A stretch of 64,000 nt of DNA, taken from contig NZ_JAMQGO010000006.1 of NCBI RefSeq assembly GCF_023703375.1, positions 62,001 through 126,000 of the forward strand, read 5' to 3'. The notes under the pieces are model-generated. The model worked only from the letters and a program-made list of their open reading frames with translations, had not been told where the DNA came from and did not search any database. Source of the DNA: Lutimaribacter degradans (GTDB taxonomy: Bacteria; Pseudomonadota; Alphaproteobacteria; Rhodobacterales; Rhodobacteraceae). The translations under genes and the position numbers were made by a program. This document shows positions 26,100 through 33,741 of this stretch, in pieces; within the stretch, counting starts at the first letter, position 1, and every line of letters starts with the position of its first letter.

Positions 26100-26128
26100 T
26101 TGTGTTTAACCCCTATATACCGTTAAAT
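26100..26128 (+). promoter_or_regulatory. Probable HU promoter
   Basis: TTGTGT (26100-26105), a 17-base spacer and TTAAAT (26123-26128) resemble a sigma-70 promoter. The region is AT-rich against the genome background and sits 48-76 bases before the HU start, which has AAGGAGA as ribosome binding site. Confidence 0.45.
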
Positions 26129-26175
26129 ATAAAGCCAGAGGCCCAAGAAATCGGGCAGCACAAGGAGACCGAAAC

Positions 26176-26466
26176 ATGGCAACGAAACCGATGACGAAGA
26201 CCCAGCTGGTGGCCGCACTGGCCGAAGAGATGGACAGCGACAAGAAAACTGCCGGCGCCGCGCTGGACGCTGTCGTTTCCATCATCACCCGCGAGGTTTC
26301 GGCTGGTGGCGCAGTGACGCTGCCGGGCGTGGGCAAGATCTATTGCCGCGAGCGCCCCGAGCGCATGGTGCGTAACCCTGCCACCGGCGACCAGATCAAG
26401 AAAGAAGCCGACAAGCAGGTCAAGATGACCATTGCCAAGGCACTGAAAGACAGCGTAAACAGCTGA
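26176..26466 (+). CDS. hup: HU family DNA-binding protein
   Basis: 96-residue HU/IHF-family nucleoid protein. It has the usual helical N-terminal dimer domain (TKTQLVAALAEEMDSDKKTAG) and a beta-arm region with VTLPGVGKIYCRERPERMVRNPATGDQI, where the arm segment RNPATG contains the DNA-intercalating Pro. It is Lys-rich at the C-terminus. A strong ribosome binding site, its own promoter and a textbook terminator frame it as a highly expressed single gene. Confidence 0.95.
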   Translation: MATKPMTKTQLVAALAEEMDSDKKTAGAALDAVVSIITREVSAGGAVTLPGVGKIYCRERPERMVRNPATGDQIKKEADKQVKMTIAKALKDSVNS

Positions 26467-26489
26467 TTTATAGATGTTTTTTAATATTG

Positions 26490-26523
26490 AAGAGCCGCCC
26501 AAAGGGCGGCTCTTTTCTGTTTT
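26490..26523 (+). terminator. Intrinsic terminator of the HU gene
   Basis: GAGCCGCCC and GGGCGGCTC form a 9-bp G/C-rich stem around AAA, followed by TTTTCTGTTTT. It ends 10 bases before the stop of the convergent cupin gene and could also stop transcription coming from that side. Confidence 0.9.
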
Positions 26524-26532
26524 GGGTGTCGC

Positions 26533-26907
26533 TTATTCAGCGTCGGCTTCGGCCTTGGTTTCATGTTCCGTGCCCGGCGCGTGTTCGGGCGGACTATAGG
26601 TCGTGTAAAGCTTCAACATACCGCTGCCGGTGTTGGTGAAGTTGTGGAAGCTGCCCGATGGCACCATGCTGACATCGCCCTTTGCCACGTCATATTCGAC
26701 ATCGCCAATCTTGGCGCGGCCCTGACCTGAAACGAAATACAAAAGCTGGTCGTGACCCTCGTGTACCTCGCCGCCGATCTCGCCGCCTTCGGGAATTGCC
26801 ATAAGCACCAGCTGTGCCTTTTCGCCGGTCCAGACGACCTGCCTGAATTCGTCGTTCTTAAGGGCCATGTCGACAATCGGCAGTGTCAACTTGCTTGTCT
26901 CTGACAT
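26533..26907 (-). CDS. Single-domain cupin protein
   Basis: 124-residue cupin. Metal-site residues appear in cupin motif 1 (GGEVHEGHDQLLYFVSGQG) and in motif 2 around VPSGSFHNFTNTG. It has no signal peptide and ends in an acidic tail (EHETKAEADAE). The substrate is unknown; cupins of this size can be sugar-binding, dioxygenase-like or sensor proteins. It is divergent from a coiled-coil gene, and both starts are preceded by the same 16-base element (26929-26944 and 26998-27013), which suggests common control. Confidence 0.82.
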   Translation of the reverse strand: MSETSKLTLPIVDMALKNDEFRQVVWTGEKAQLVLMAIPEGGEIGGEVHEGHDQLLYFVSGQGRAKIGDVEYDVAKGDVSMVPSGSFHNFTNTGSGMLKLYTTYSPPEHAPGTEHETKAEADAE

Positions 26908-26928
26908 TTTCTTTCCTCTGATTTGTGT

Positions 26929-27013
26929 CTTTCACCCACTTAAAAACTTTGGCGACGATTACTACCTCGGTACCAAGGCCACGGTCGAAGATGGCAATTT
27001 AAGTGGCTGAAAG
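26929..27013. repeat. Mirrored 16-base promoter element between cupin and coiled-coil genes
   Basis: CTTTCACCCACTTAAA at 26929-26944 and TTTAAGTGGCTGAAAG at 26998-27013 are inverted copies matching at 15 of 16 bases. Each copy lies 22-39 bases upstream of its own start codon in the same orientation relative to the gene. Midway, CCTCGGTACCAAGG (26965-26978) is itself nearly palindromic. The symmetry points to shared binding or promoter sites. Confidence 0.6.
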
Positions 27014-27036
27014 ATTTGGATAAAGGAGTTCGAAAA

Positions 27037-27324
27037 ATGGCTGAACGCGACGCATATATCGACAAGGCCAAGGCGCAGCTGGATCAGTGGAACGCCGAGA
27101 TCGACAAGCTGGAAGCCCGTGCCCGCGAGGCGTCGGCCGATAGCGAAATCGCTTATCGGGAGACATTGCAGGATCTTCGTGGCAAGCGCGATGCGCTTGA
27201 GGAGAAACTGAAAGAAACCCAGCAATCAAGCGAGGCCGCATGGTCGGATATGAAGGCCGGAATGGACGCGGCCTGGGCGAACCTGTCGGAAGCGATCAAG
27301 AACGCACAGTCACGCTTTAACTGA
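27037..27324 (+). CDS. Small coiled-coil protein
   Basis: 95-residue, almost wholly helical and highly charged protein (MAERDAYIDKAKAQLDQWN onward) with heptad-like spacing over most of its length; likely a coiled coil. It has no membrane segment, signal peptide or Cys. Similar short proteins are annotated as coiled-coil or stress-response proteins, without known mechanism. ATG 27037 has AAAGGAG eight bases before it, so the upstream in-frame start at 27016 is unlikely. It shares a mirrored upstream element with the divergent cupin gene. Confidence 0.75.
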   Translation: MAERDAYIDKAKAQLDQWNAEIDKLEARAREASADSEIAYRETLQDLRGKRDALEEKLKETQQSSEAAWSDMKAGMDAAWANLSEAIKNAQSRFN

Positions 27325-27387
27325 CAGGTGATTGCATCCCGAACCGTCCGCGTGTCTAAAAGGCGGGCTTGATTGACGGGGGTGCAG

Positions 27388-28260
27388 ATGAATATTCGGG
27401 CGATCGTGTTGGGGCTGGCCTTTGCCCTTATGTGGTCAAGCGCCTTCACGTCAGCCCGGGTTATCGTGGCCGACGCGCCGCCGCTGGCGTCGCTGTCGCT
27501 TCGGTTCTTCTTGTCTGGCCTGCTGGGCGTGGGTATCGCGTTGGCGCTGGGCCAGACATTGCGCCTGACGCGGGGCCAATGGCGCGCGACCATCATTTTC
27601 GGGATCTGCCAGAACGCGCTTTACCTGGGGCTCAACTTCGTGGCGATGCAGTGGATCGAGGCGTCGCTGGCCTCGATCATCGCGTCGACCATGCCGCTTA
27701 TGGTGGCCTTTGCCGGCTGGGTTCTGTTTCGCGACAAACTGCCCTGGATGGGTGTCCTGGGCCTGGTGCTGGGAGTGATGGGCGTGTCGCTCATCATGGG
27801 GGCGCGGCTCGAAGCCGGGGTGGACCGAACGGGGTTGGCGCTGTGTATCCTGGGGGCGGCTGCGTTGACGGTGGCCACGCTGTCGGTGCGCGGTGCGTCG
27901 TCGGGCGGCAACGTGATGATGGTCGTGGGCTTGCAGATGTTCGTCGGCGCGGCTTGCCTGGCGGTGGCCTCGGCGATGACCGAAACCATTAAGGTGGATT
28001 GGAGTTGGCAACTGGTGCTGGCCTTTGCCTATACCACCTTGGTGCCGGGGCTGGCGGCGACCTGGGTGTGGTTCACACTGGTGGGTGAAATAGGGGCCGT
28101 GAAGGCCGCGACCTTCCACTTTCTCAACCCGTTTTTCGGTGTGGCCATCGCCGCTGCCCTGCTGGGCGAAAAACTGGGCGCACTGGATGTTGTGGGCGTC
28201 GTGGTGATCGCCGCGGGTATCCTGATGGTGCAGCTTTCCAAGCAAAAGGTTGTGGCCTGA
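27388..28260 (+). CDS. EamA/DMT-family transporter
   Basis: 290-residue inner-membrane protein with ten predicted helices in two homologous halves (EamA repeats at about 5-135 and 148-285), as in drug/metabolite exporters such as RhaT or YdcZ relatives. Motifs FALMWSSAFTSARVI and FHFLNPFFGVAIAAALLGEKL are typical of repeats 1 and 2. The exported compound is unknown. ATG 27388 is preceded by GGGGGTG. It converges on the PfkB kinase gene with a composite repeat between them. Confidence 0.88.
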   Translation: MNIRAIVLGLAFALMWSSAFTSARVIVADAPPLASLSLRFFLSGLLGVGIALALGQTLRLTRGQWRATIIFGICQNALYLGLNFVAMQWIEASLASIIASTMPLMVAFAGWVLFRDKLPWMGVLGLVLGVMGVSLIMGARLEAGVDRTGLALCILGAAALTVATLSVRGASSGGNVMMVVGLQMFVGAACLAVASAMTETIKVDWSWQLVLAFAYTTLVPGLAATWVWFTLVGEIGAVKAATFHFLNPFFGVAIAAALLGEKLGALDVVGVVVIAAGILMVQLSKQKVVA

Positions 28261-28265
28261 ACGGC

Positions 28266-28350
28266 GCGCCGCGCGAATGCGCGGCGCAAGGGGGCGTTGC
28301 CCCTGTTGGGGCCCAGGCCCCATTCCCGGCGTTTACCGGGCAAGATGAAG
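28266..28350. repeat. Composite intergenic palindromic repeat, copy A
   Basis: A 9-bp hairpin (GCGCCGCGC, loop GAAT, at 28266-28287) is followed by GGGGGCGTTGCCCC (28290-28303) and a CCCGG...GGCAAGATGAAG tail (28325-28350). The arrangement recurs at 43445-43518. It fills the gap between convergent genes and ends 8 bases before the kinase stop; it may serve as a bidirectional terminator. Confidence 0.55.
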
Positions 28351-28358
28351 GGCAGGGC

Positions 28359-29345
28359 TCAGATCAGCCCTTCGGCCTTGAACAGGGCCTTCACATCCGT
28401 CTCGGGGCGGGCGCCGTAATGGCCGATGACCTCGGCCGCAGCGATGCAGCCCATGCGGCCCGCCGCAGTCAGCGTGGCGCCAGTGGACAGACCGTAAAGA
28501 AAGCCGGCGGCGAACTGGTCGCCGGCGCCGGTGGCGTCAACGGGCGTAACCGGGTTGACTGGCACGTTCACCATTTCGTCGCCCCGCACCAGAACCACGT
28601 CGTGGCCCGAGCGTGTGCAGACAATGAGCCCGCTGTCCGAGGCGGCCTGTTCCAGCGCATGGCCCAGGTCCTCGGTTTCATAGAGAGATTTCCATTCGTG
28701 CTCGTTGCCGATCACGTAGTCCAGCGATTTGACCAGCCGCCGGAAATCGGCGCGGTGACGATCGACGCAGAAGGGGTCGGACAGCGCGATGCCTGCCTGC
28801 CCGCCGCCCTTGCGGCAAAGTTCGGCGGCGCGTTCGAACGCCTCTTTGCCCTTGGGCTTGTCGTAAAGGTATCCTTCCAGAAACAGGATCTGCGCTCCGC
28901 CCGCCACATCGTCGGGCACGTCATCCGGGCCGAGTTCGGACGAAATGCCAAGATACGTGTTCATCGAGCGTTCGCCATCGGGGCTGACGAAGATCATGCT
29001 GCGCGAGGTGGGCAATTCGCCCCCGGGCACGGGTGCGTTGACGAAATCGGTGCCGTCATCGGCCATGCCCTTGGCGTAAAAGCGGCCCAGCTCATCGTCA
29101 TGTACGCGCCCGATAAAGGCGGTCGACAACCCCAGTGCACCGGCCCCCGCGACCGAGTTGGCGACCGAGCCGCCCGCCATCTGAACGCGGTTTTCCATCT
29201 GCTCATACAGGAACTCGCCCCGCTCTTGTTCGACAAGCTGCATCACGCCCTTGTCGATGCCCATGCGGGTCAGGAAATGGTCGTCACATTGCGAAATCAC
29301 GTCGACGACGGCGTTGCCGATGCCGACCAGTTGGTATTTGGTCAT
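28359..29345 (-). CDS. PfkB-family kinase, probable adenosine kinase
   Basis: 328-residue ribokinase-fold enzyme from ATG 29345. The first PfkB signature lies in MAGGSVANSVAGAGALG and the second in VDATGAGDQFAAGF, whose GAGD Asp is the catalytic base. The sequence pattern fits the adenosine/ribokinase group, probably phosphorylating adenosine to AMP, though another nucleoside or sugar is possible. Its ATG overlaps the nth stop in an ATGA junction, so it is translated with nth. Purine salvage would fit with amn 3 kb away; that link is only inference. Confidence 0.85.
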   Translation of the reverse strand: MTKYQLVGIGNAVVDVISQCDDHFLTRMGIDKGVMQLVEQERGEFLYEQMENRVQMAGGSVANSVAGAGALGLSTAFIGRVHDDELGRFYAKGMADDGTDFVNAPVPGGELPTSRSMIFVSPDGERSMNTYLGISSELGPDDVPDDVAGGAQILFLEGYLYDKPKGKEAFERAAELCRKGGGQAGIALSDPFCVDRHRADFRRLVKSLDYVIGNEHEWKSLYETEDLGHALEQAASDSGLIVCTRSGHDVVLVRGDEMVNVPVNPVTPVDATGAGDQFAAGFLYGLSTGATLTAAGRMGCIAAAEVIGHYGARPETDVKALFKAEGLI

Positions 29346-29986
29346 TCTGTCTTGTCCTCGAATTGGCACAGGTCACGGATCAGGCAGGCATTGCATTTGG
29401 GTTTGCGCGCCACACAGGTGTAGCGGCCATGCAGGATCAGCCAATGATGCGCATGTTGCTGGTAGTCGACGGGAATGTTGTCTTCAATGGCCCGTTCAAC
29501 GGCGACCACGTCCTTGCCCGGGCAGATGCCGGTGCGGTTGCCGACGCGAAAGATATGCGTATCGACCGCCTGCGCAGGATAGTGCCACCACATGTTCAAC
29601 ACCACGTTGGCCGTCTTGCGGCCAACGCCGGGCAGGGCTTGCAACGCGGCACGGCTGTTGGGCACCTCGCCGCCGTAGTCCTCGACCAGTATCCGGCTCA
29701 GCTTGATGACGTTCCTGGCCTTGTTGCGGTATAGACCGATGGTCTTGATATGCTCGATCACGCCTTCCTCGCCGAGGGCGAGCATCTTTTCGGGCGTGTC
29801 GGCCACGGCAAAAAGACCGCGCGTTGCGCGGTTGACGCCCGCATCGGTGGCCTGGGCCGACAGGGCCACGGCCACGACAAGGGTATAGGCGTTCACATGC
29901 TCCAACTCGCCCTTGGGTTCGGGTTCGGCCGCGCGAAAGCGGTCGAAGATCGCACGGATCGTGTGGTAATCGAGTTGCTTTGCCAT
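29342..29986 (-). CDS. nth: Endonuclease III
   Basis: 214-residue DNA glycosylase/AP lyase that removes oxidised pyrimidines in base-excision repair. The helix-hairpin-helix LPGVGRKTANVV carries catalytic Lys124, Asp142 is in AVDTHIFRV, and the iron-sulfur cluster ligands are Cys191, Cys198, Cys201 and Cys207 (C-x6-C-x2-C-x5-C). All family features are intact. It starts at ATG 29986; a longer frame upstream lacks a ribosome site. The stop overlaps the start of the PfkB kinase by four bases, and the alkyltransferase gene lies divergently upstream. Confidence 0.96.
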   Translation of the reverse strand: MAKQLDYHTIRAIFDRFRAAEPEPKGELEHVNAYTLVVAVALSAQATDAGVNRATRGLFAVADTPEKMLALGEEGVIEHIKTIGLYRNKARNVIKLSRILVEDYGGEVPNSRAALQALPGVGRKTANVVLNMWWHYPAQAVDTHIFRVGNRTGICPGKDVVAVERAIEDNIPVDYQQHAHHWLILHGRYTCVARKPKCNACLIRDLCQFEDKTE

Positions 29987-30095
29987 GATGGCGACGGGTA
30001 TGCCCGATTGCCTTGGGGGCGTCCAGAAGGTTGCGCAGGATTCGGGTCGCACCGCGCGGGACCGGGCGGTAATCTGCGCGTAAAGGAGTGACCCG

Positions 30096-30935
30096 ATGAC
30101 CGTACAGGCCCCTGAAGGCAGTTATCATTACAAGATCATGCGCCGCGCGCTTGATGTGATCGACTCGGCCGGCGCGCCGCTGCCGCTTGAGGCCCTGGCG
30201 GGCGAGATGGGCATGAGCGCCGCGCATTTCCAGCGTCTTTTCACGCGTTGGGTGGGTGTCAGCCCCAAGCGGTATCAGCAATACCTTGCGCTGGGCCATG
30301 CGCGCGACTTGCTGGCCAGTCGCCACACCGTGCTCGAGGCGGCGGATGGGGCCGGCCTTTCGGGGGCGGGGCGGTTGCACGATCTGTTCCTGCGGTGGGA
30401 AGCGATGCGCCCGGGCGATTACGCGCGCGGCGGCGCGGGGCTTTTGATACGGTGGGGTTGGTTCGACAGCCCCTTTGGCCGCACGTTGGCGATGGGCACA
30501 GACCTTGGCCTGTGCGGGCTGGCCTTTGCCGAAGAGACAGGCGCGTCCGAGGCGATGGACGATTTGCGCGGCCGCTGGCCGAACGCAACTTTCGTTGAAG
30601 AGCCGCAGGCCATTCGCCACTGGGTCGAGGCGGGGTTTGCGGAAAAGGGCGAGGCGCGGATGCACATGATCGGCGCGCCTTTCCAGATCAAGGTATGGGA
30701 GGCTTTGCTGAACGTGCCCACCGGCCATGTGACCACCTACTCCGATATCGCACAGGCCATAGGCCGGCCCCGCGCGGTGCGCGCGGTGGGCACCGCCGTG
30801 GGGCGGAACCCGGTCAGTTTCCTGATCCCCTGCCATCGTGCCCTGCGCAAGTCGGGCGCCTTGGGCGGTTATCATTGGGGGTTGCCGGTCAAGCGGACGA
30901 TCCTGGCCTGGGAAAGCGCGCGTACCGGGGCCTGA
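30096..30935 (+). CDS. Bifunctional AraC-type HTH / methylated-DNA-protein cysteine methyltransferase
   Basis: 279-residue protein resembling Ada without its N-terminal zinc domain. Residues about 10-110 form an AraC-type helix-turn-helix domain (MGMSAAHFQRLFTRWVGVSPKRYQQ), and about 120-275 form an O6-alkylguanine transferase domain with acceptor Cys246 in IPCHRAL. It removes alkyl groups from guanine by transferring them to itself, and may also regulate. Lacking the methylphosphotriester-sensing Cys cluster, it cannot be switched on as Ada is. GGAG precedes ATG 30096. It is divergent from nth, another repair gene. Confidence 0.92.
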   Translation: MTVQAPEGSYHYKIMRRALDVIDSAGAPLPLEALAGEMGMSAAHFQRLFTRWVGVSPKRYQQYLALGHARDLLASRHTVLEAADGAGLSGAGRLHDLFLRWEAMRPGDYARGGAGLLIRWGWFDSPFGRTLAMGTDLGLCGLAFAEETGASEAMDDLRGRWPNATFVEEPQAIRHWVEAGFAEKGEARMHMIGAPFQIKVWEALLNVPTGHVTTYSDIAQAIGRPRAVRAVGTAVGRNPVSFLIPCHRALRKSGALGGYHWGLPVKRTILAWESARTGA

Positions 30936-30981
30936 TGGTCGGATTTGCGCGGATTATCGCCGAAAACCCTGTAATCGCCTG

Positions 30982-31010
30982 TTGGGCTGTAGGCGCAGGG
31001 CGCATATACT
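30982..31010 (+). promoter_or_regulatory. Probable promoter of the OmpA lipoprotein gene
   Basis: TTGGGC (30982-30987), a 17-base spacer and TATACT (31005-31010) give a good sigma-70 fit 52-80 bases before the start codon. Confidence 0.55.
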
Positions 31011-31061
31011 GTCTCCAATCCGCATACGGAGATAATTCCAAAGGTTCAAAGGCATACTGAC

Positions 31062-31700
31062 ATGATCCGAGCAAAGAATTTCCCCCTCATCGCGGTCGGG
31101 GCCGCAGTGTTGCTGACAACGGCCTGCACGGTCGAGCCGGGCGAGAACACCCGCCGGGGTGCCATCACCGGCGGCATCCTGGGCGGTGTCGTGGGCGCGA
31201 TCAGCGGCGATGACGGCGCGCGCGACGCGATCCGCGGCGCGGCAATAGGGGCCGCGGCTGGTGGTGCGATCGGCTATGGCCTGGATGCGCAAGAGGCCGA
31301 GCTGCGCCGCAGCCTGGGCAACAGCGCGACCATTACCAATACCGGCGACCGGCTGATCGTTTCGATGTCGCAGGACATCCTGTTTGCCACCGACAGCTCC
31401 ACGCTGGCGACCTCCATCCGGGACGAGCTGCGCAGCGTTGCCGCCAGCCTACAGAAATATCCGGAATCGCGTGTTCAGGTGCTGGGCCACACCGACAATA
31501 CCGGCGAAGCGAGCTATAACCTGGACCTGTCACAGCGCCGCGCGGCAGCCGTGTCGTCCGAGCTGATCTCGTCCGGGGTTTCGGCAAATCGCATCCAGAC
31601 CATCGGCCGGGGTGAAGATCAGCCCGTGGCGTCGAACCTGACACCCGAAGGCCGGGCACAGAACCGCCGCGTGGAAATCGTGATCCTGCCGACGACCTGA
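31062..31700 (+). CDS. OmpA-family lipoprotein with glycine-zipper segment
   Basis: 212-residue outer-membrane lipoprotein. The signal peptide ends at Cys22 (LLTTAC), a Gly-rich zipper region follows (GAITGGILGGVVGAISG and GAAIGAAAGGAIGYG), and the C-terminal 110 residues form an OmpA peptidoglycan-binding domain with FATDSSTL, LGHTDNTGEASYN and NRRVEIVI. It resembles YiaD-type proteins that link the outer membrane to the wall. It has its own promoter and a strong terminator, so it is probably monocistronic and well expressed. Confidence 0.92.
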   Translation: MIRAKNFPLIAVGAAVLLTTACTVEPGENTRRGAITGGILGGVVGAISGDDGARDAIRGAAIGAAAGGAIGYGLDAQEAELRRSLGNSATITNTGDRLIVSMSQDILFATDSSTLATSIRDELRSVAASLQKYPESRVQVLGHTDNTGEASYNLDLSQRRAAAVSSELISSGVSANRIQTIGRGEDQPVASNLTPEGRAQNRRVEIVILPTT

Positions 31701-31725
31701 GCGGCATCAACCTTCGCACATCAAG

Positions 31726-31754
31726 CGCCCCGTGTTCCGACACGGGGCGTTTTG
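31726..31754 (+). terminator. Intrinsic terminator of the OmpA lipoprotein gene
   Basis: CGCCCCGTGT (31726-31735) and ACACGGGGCG (31740-31749) form a perfect 10-bp stem around TCCG, followed by TTTTG. Confidence 0.9.
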
Positions 31755-31846
31755 CGTCACACCCCTTGTGCGGTTGCGCATGTTTTGGTGTGCCGGAAGA
31801 TGCCCTAGCTATTCGGCTAGAAGGCGCGAACAAGAAAGGGCAACAG

Positions 31847-32389
31847 ATGGCAAAACCGAAACTTCTTGGAATTTCGGGGTCGCTGCGCAAGGCATCGACC
31901 AACACCAAACTTCTGCGCGAGGCCGCGCGGCTGTTTGGTGAGTGCGACTTTACCGAGGCCGATTTGCATTTCCCGCTTTATGACGGCGACCTGGAAGACG
32001 CGCAGGGCATTCCGCCAGAGGTGCAGACCCTGGCCGACCAGATCGCCGCCGCGGACGCGGTGATTATCTCGGGGCCAGAATACAACAAGGGCATAACTGG
32101 TGTTTTGAAGAACGCGCTGGATTGGGTCAGCCGGACAAAGGGTAACCCGTGGTCCGACAAGCCGGTTGCCATCACCTCGGCCACGGCGGGGCGCGCTGGG
32201 GGCGAGCGCACGCAGGTCATGCTGCGCATGTGCCTGTACCCGTTCCGTCCCCGCCTGCTGCAAGGCCCCGAGGTACTGGTTGCCGCTTCGGCGGATGCGT
32301 TCGACGACGACGGCCGGTTACGGGGTGAGATGAACGTGAAAACCCTGACCGACCTTATGGCGGCGCTGAAGGCGGAGATGGCGCGCTGA
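31847..32389 (+). CDS. NADPH-dependent FMN reductase (ChrR/ArsH-like)
   Basis: 180-residue flavodoxin-fold oxidoreductase. The FMN phosphate loop is GISGSLRKASTN near the N-terminus, and SGPEYNKGITGVLKNALDWVSR carries the second flavin contact and matches the ChrR/AzoR-like motif (PEYN). It probably reduces quinones, azo compounds or metals using NAD(P)H; the physiological substrate is unknown. AAGAAAGGG precedes ATG 31847. Its last 35 bases overlap the convergent VOC gene on the opposite strand. Confidence 0.88.
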   Translation: MAKPKLLGISGSLRKASTNTKLLREAARLFGECDFTEADLHFPLYDGDLEDAQGIPPEVQTLADQIAAADAVIISGPEYNKGITGVLKNALDWVSRTKGNPWSDKPVAITSATAGRAGGERTQVMLRMCLYPFRPRLLQGPEVLVAASADAFDDDGRLRGEMNVKTLTDLMAALKAEMAR

Positions 32390-32789
32390 TCGATCGGGCG
32401 GGTTCGGCAATCTCGATCAGGTTGCCGTCGGGGTCACGTATATAGATCGACATGAGCGGCCCCGTGGCCCCGGTTCGGGCGATGGGGCCGATCTCTGTTG
32501 GCACATCTCGCGCGGCCAGATGCGCCTGCCACGATTCCAGCGGTGTATCCGTCAGAAAACACAGATCGGCGCTGCCCGGCTGCACTTGGGCTGCCTTGGG
32601 GGTGAACTCGTGCCCCGCCTGGTGCAGGTTGATCTTCGAGGTGCCGAATTTCAGCGCCCATCGGGTTGTGCCATCGGCGGGGGTGAAGGGTTCGGGCGTC
32701 ATGCCCAGCGTATCGCGGTAAAAGGCAATCGTCGCGGGAATGTCTGCTACCGTCAGCACAAGATGGTCCAGCGCGGTCAGTTTCGGCAT
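32355..32789 (-). CDS. VOC family (glyoxalase/bleomycin-resistance fold) protein
   Basis: 144-residue VOC protein starting MPKLTALDHLVLTVADI, with metal-site candidates His in LDHLVL and Glu in NLIEIAEP. The two beta-alpha-beta-beta-beta modules span about 5-60 and 70-130. The last dozen residues (RSISAPSPPSAPP) are encoded inside the end of the convergent FMN reductase gene and extend past the normal family end. Substrate unknown. It is divergent from the MaoC-like gene, with the two starts 65 bases apart. Confidence 0.8.
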   Translation of the reverse strand: MPKLTALDHLVLTVADIPATIAFYRDTLGMTPEPFTPADGTTRWALKFGTSKINLHQAGHEFTPKAAQVQPGSADLCFLTDTPLESWQAHLAARDVPTEIGPIARTGATGPLMSIYIRDPDGNLIEIAEPARSISAPSPPSAPP

Positions 32790-32853
32790 TCGGCATTGCT
32801 CCTTGTTCGGCACGGGCCTAGCTTGCGCGGCAGATGAAAAGGATGATCCAGAG

Positions 32854-33642
32854 ATGAGCGACAGTCAAACCGATGTGATGGACCCAGCGCGCGCCCGCGC
32901 GTTGCAGGCAACGCTTGGGCTGCCGACGACGATTGAAGATGGCGATCCCCTGCCGCCCTTTTTCCATCAGGTCTATTTCTGGGCGCCCGAGCCGCCCGCA
33001 CGACTGGGCCGGGATGGGCACCCGAAAACAGGTATCGGCCTGATCCCTGACATGGGTTTGCCCCGCCGCATGTGGGCCGGCGGGCGGCTGGAATTTCACG
33101 GCCCGTTGCGCGCCGGTGTGATGGCCGAGAGGCGATCGGTCGTGGAAAGTACCAAGCGCAAAGAGGGGCGCACCGGCCCTTTGGCCTTTGTCACCCTGCG
33201 TCACGAGTTCCGGCAAGAGGGCGTGACGCGCGTGACTGAGTGGCAGGATCTGGTCTATCGCGAAGATCCCGATCCAACCACCCCGGCACCCATGCCCCCG
33301 CAGGCCCCTACCGGCGAAGATGCCGCCGAAACCTGGATTTTCGGCACAACGCGGCTGTTTCGCTACTCGGCGCTGACTTTCAACGGGCATCGCATACATT
33401 ACGACATGGACTACAGCACCGGGGTCGAAGGCTATGCCGGGCTGGTCACGCACGGGCCGCTACTGGCGCAGCTCTTGATGCTTCTGGCCGAGCGTCAACT
33501 GGGCGCATTATCGACATTCGCCTTTCGCGCCACGGCTCCTCTCATGCATGATGAAGAGGCGCAGGTTTGCTGGCGCGAGGATGGCACGCTCTGGGTGCGT
33601 GGCCCCGACGGGCGGCAATGCGTGACCGCACAGGCCACCTGA
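32854..33642 (+). CDS. MaoC/HTD2-like acyl dehydratase
   Basis: 262-residue hot-dog-fold protein with two modules, similar to HTD2-type 3-hydroxyacyl thioester dehydratases and mesaconyl-C4-CoA hydratase. The N-terminal module has GLPRRMWAGGRLEFHGPLRAG, and the C-terminal one HRIHYDMDYSTGVEGYAGLVTHGPLLAQLL, holding the expected His and Asp-type active-site segment. It probably adds or removes water on an acyl-CoA; the substrate is unknown. ATG 32854 follows GGATGATCCAGAG. It appears to be monocistronic. Confidence 0.82.
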   Translation: MSDSQTDVMDPARARALQATLGLPTTIEDGDPLPPFFHQVYFWAPEPPARLGRDGHPKTGIGLIPDMGLPRRMWAGGRLEFHGPLRAGVMAERRSVVESTKRKEGRTGPLAFVTLRHEFRQEGVTRVTEWQDLVYREDPDPTTPAPMPPQAPTGEDAAETWIFGTTRLFRYSALTFNGHRIHYDMDYSTGVEGYAGLVTHGPLLAQLLMLLAERQLGALSTFAFRATAPLMHDEEAQVCWREDGTLWVRGPDGRQCVTAQAT

Positions 33643-33677
33643 TAGCGGTAGGCGTTGCGCACAAAATGGTCTGCCCC

Positions 33678-33708
33678 TTGAACCCGCTGCCGCATGATGA
33701 CTTAGATA
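33678..33708 (+). promoter_or_regulatory. Possible promoter of the CDF transporter gene
   Basis: TTGAAC at 33678-33683 with TTAGAT or TAGATA at 33702-33708 (18-19 base spacing) lies 34-64 bases before the CDF start. Fit is moderate. AGGAGG follows at 33728-33733. Confidence 0.35.
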
Positions 33709-33741
33709 CCCCTGCGTCACCAGCGCGAGGAGGCGCCGCAG

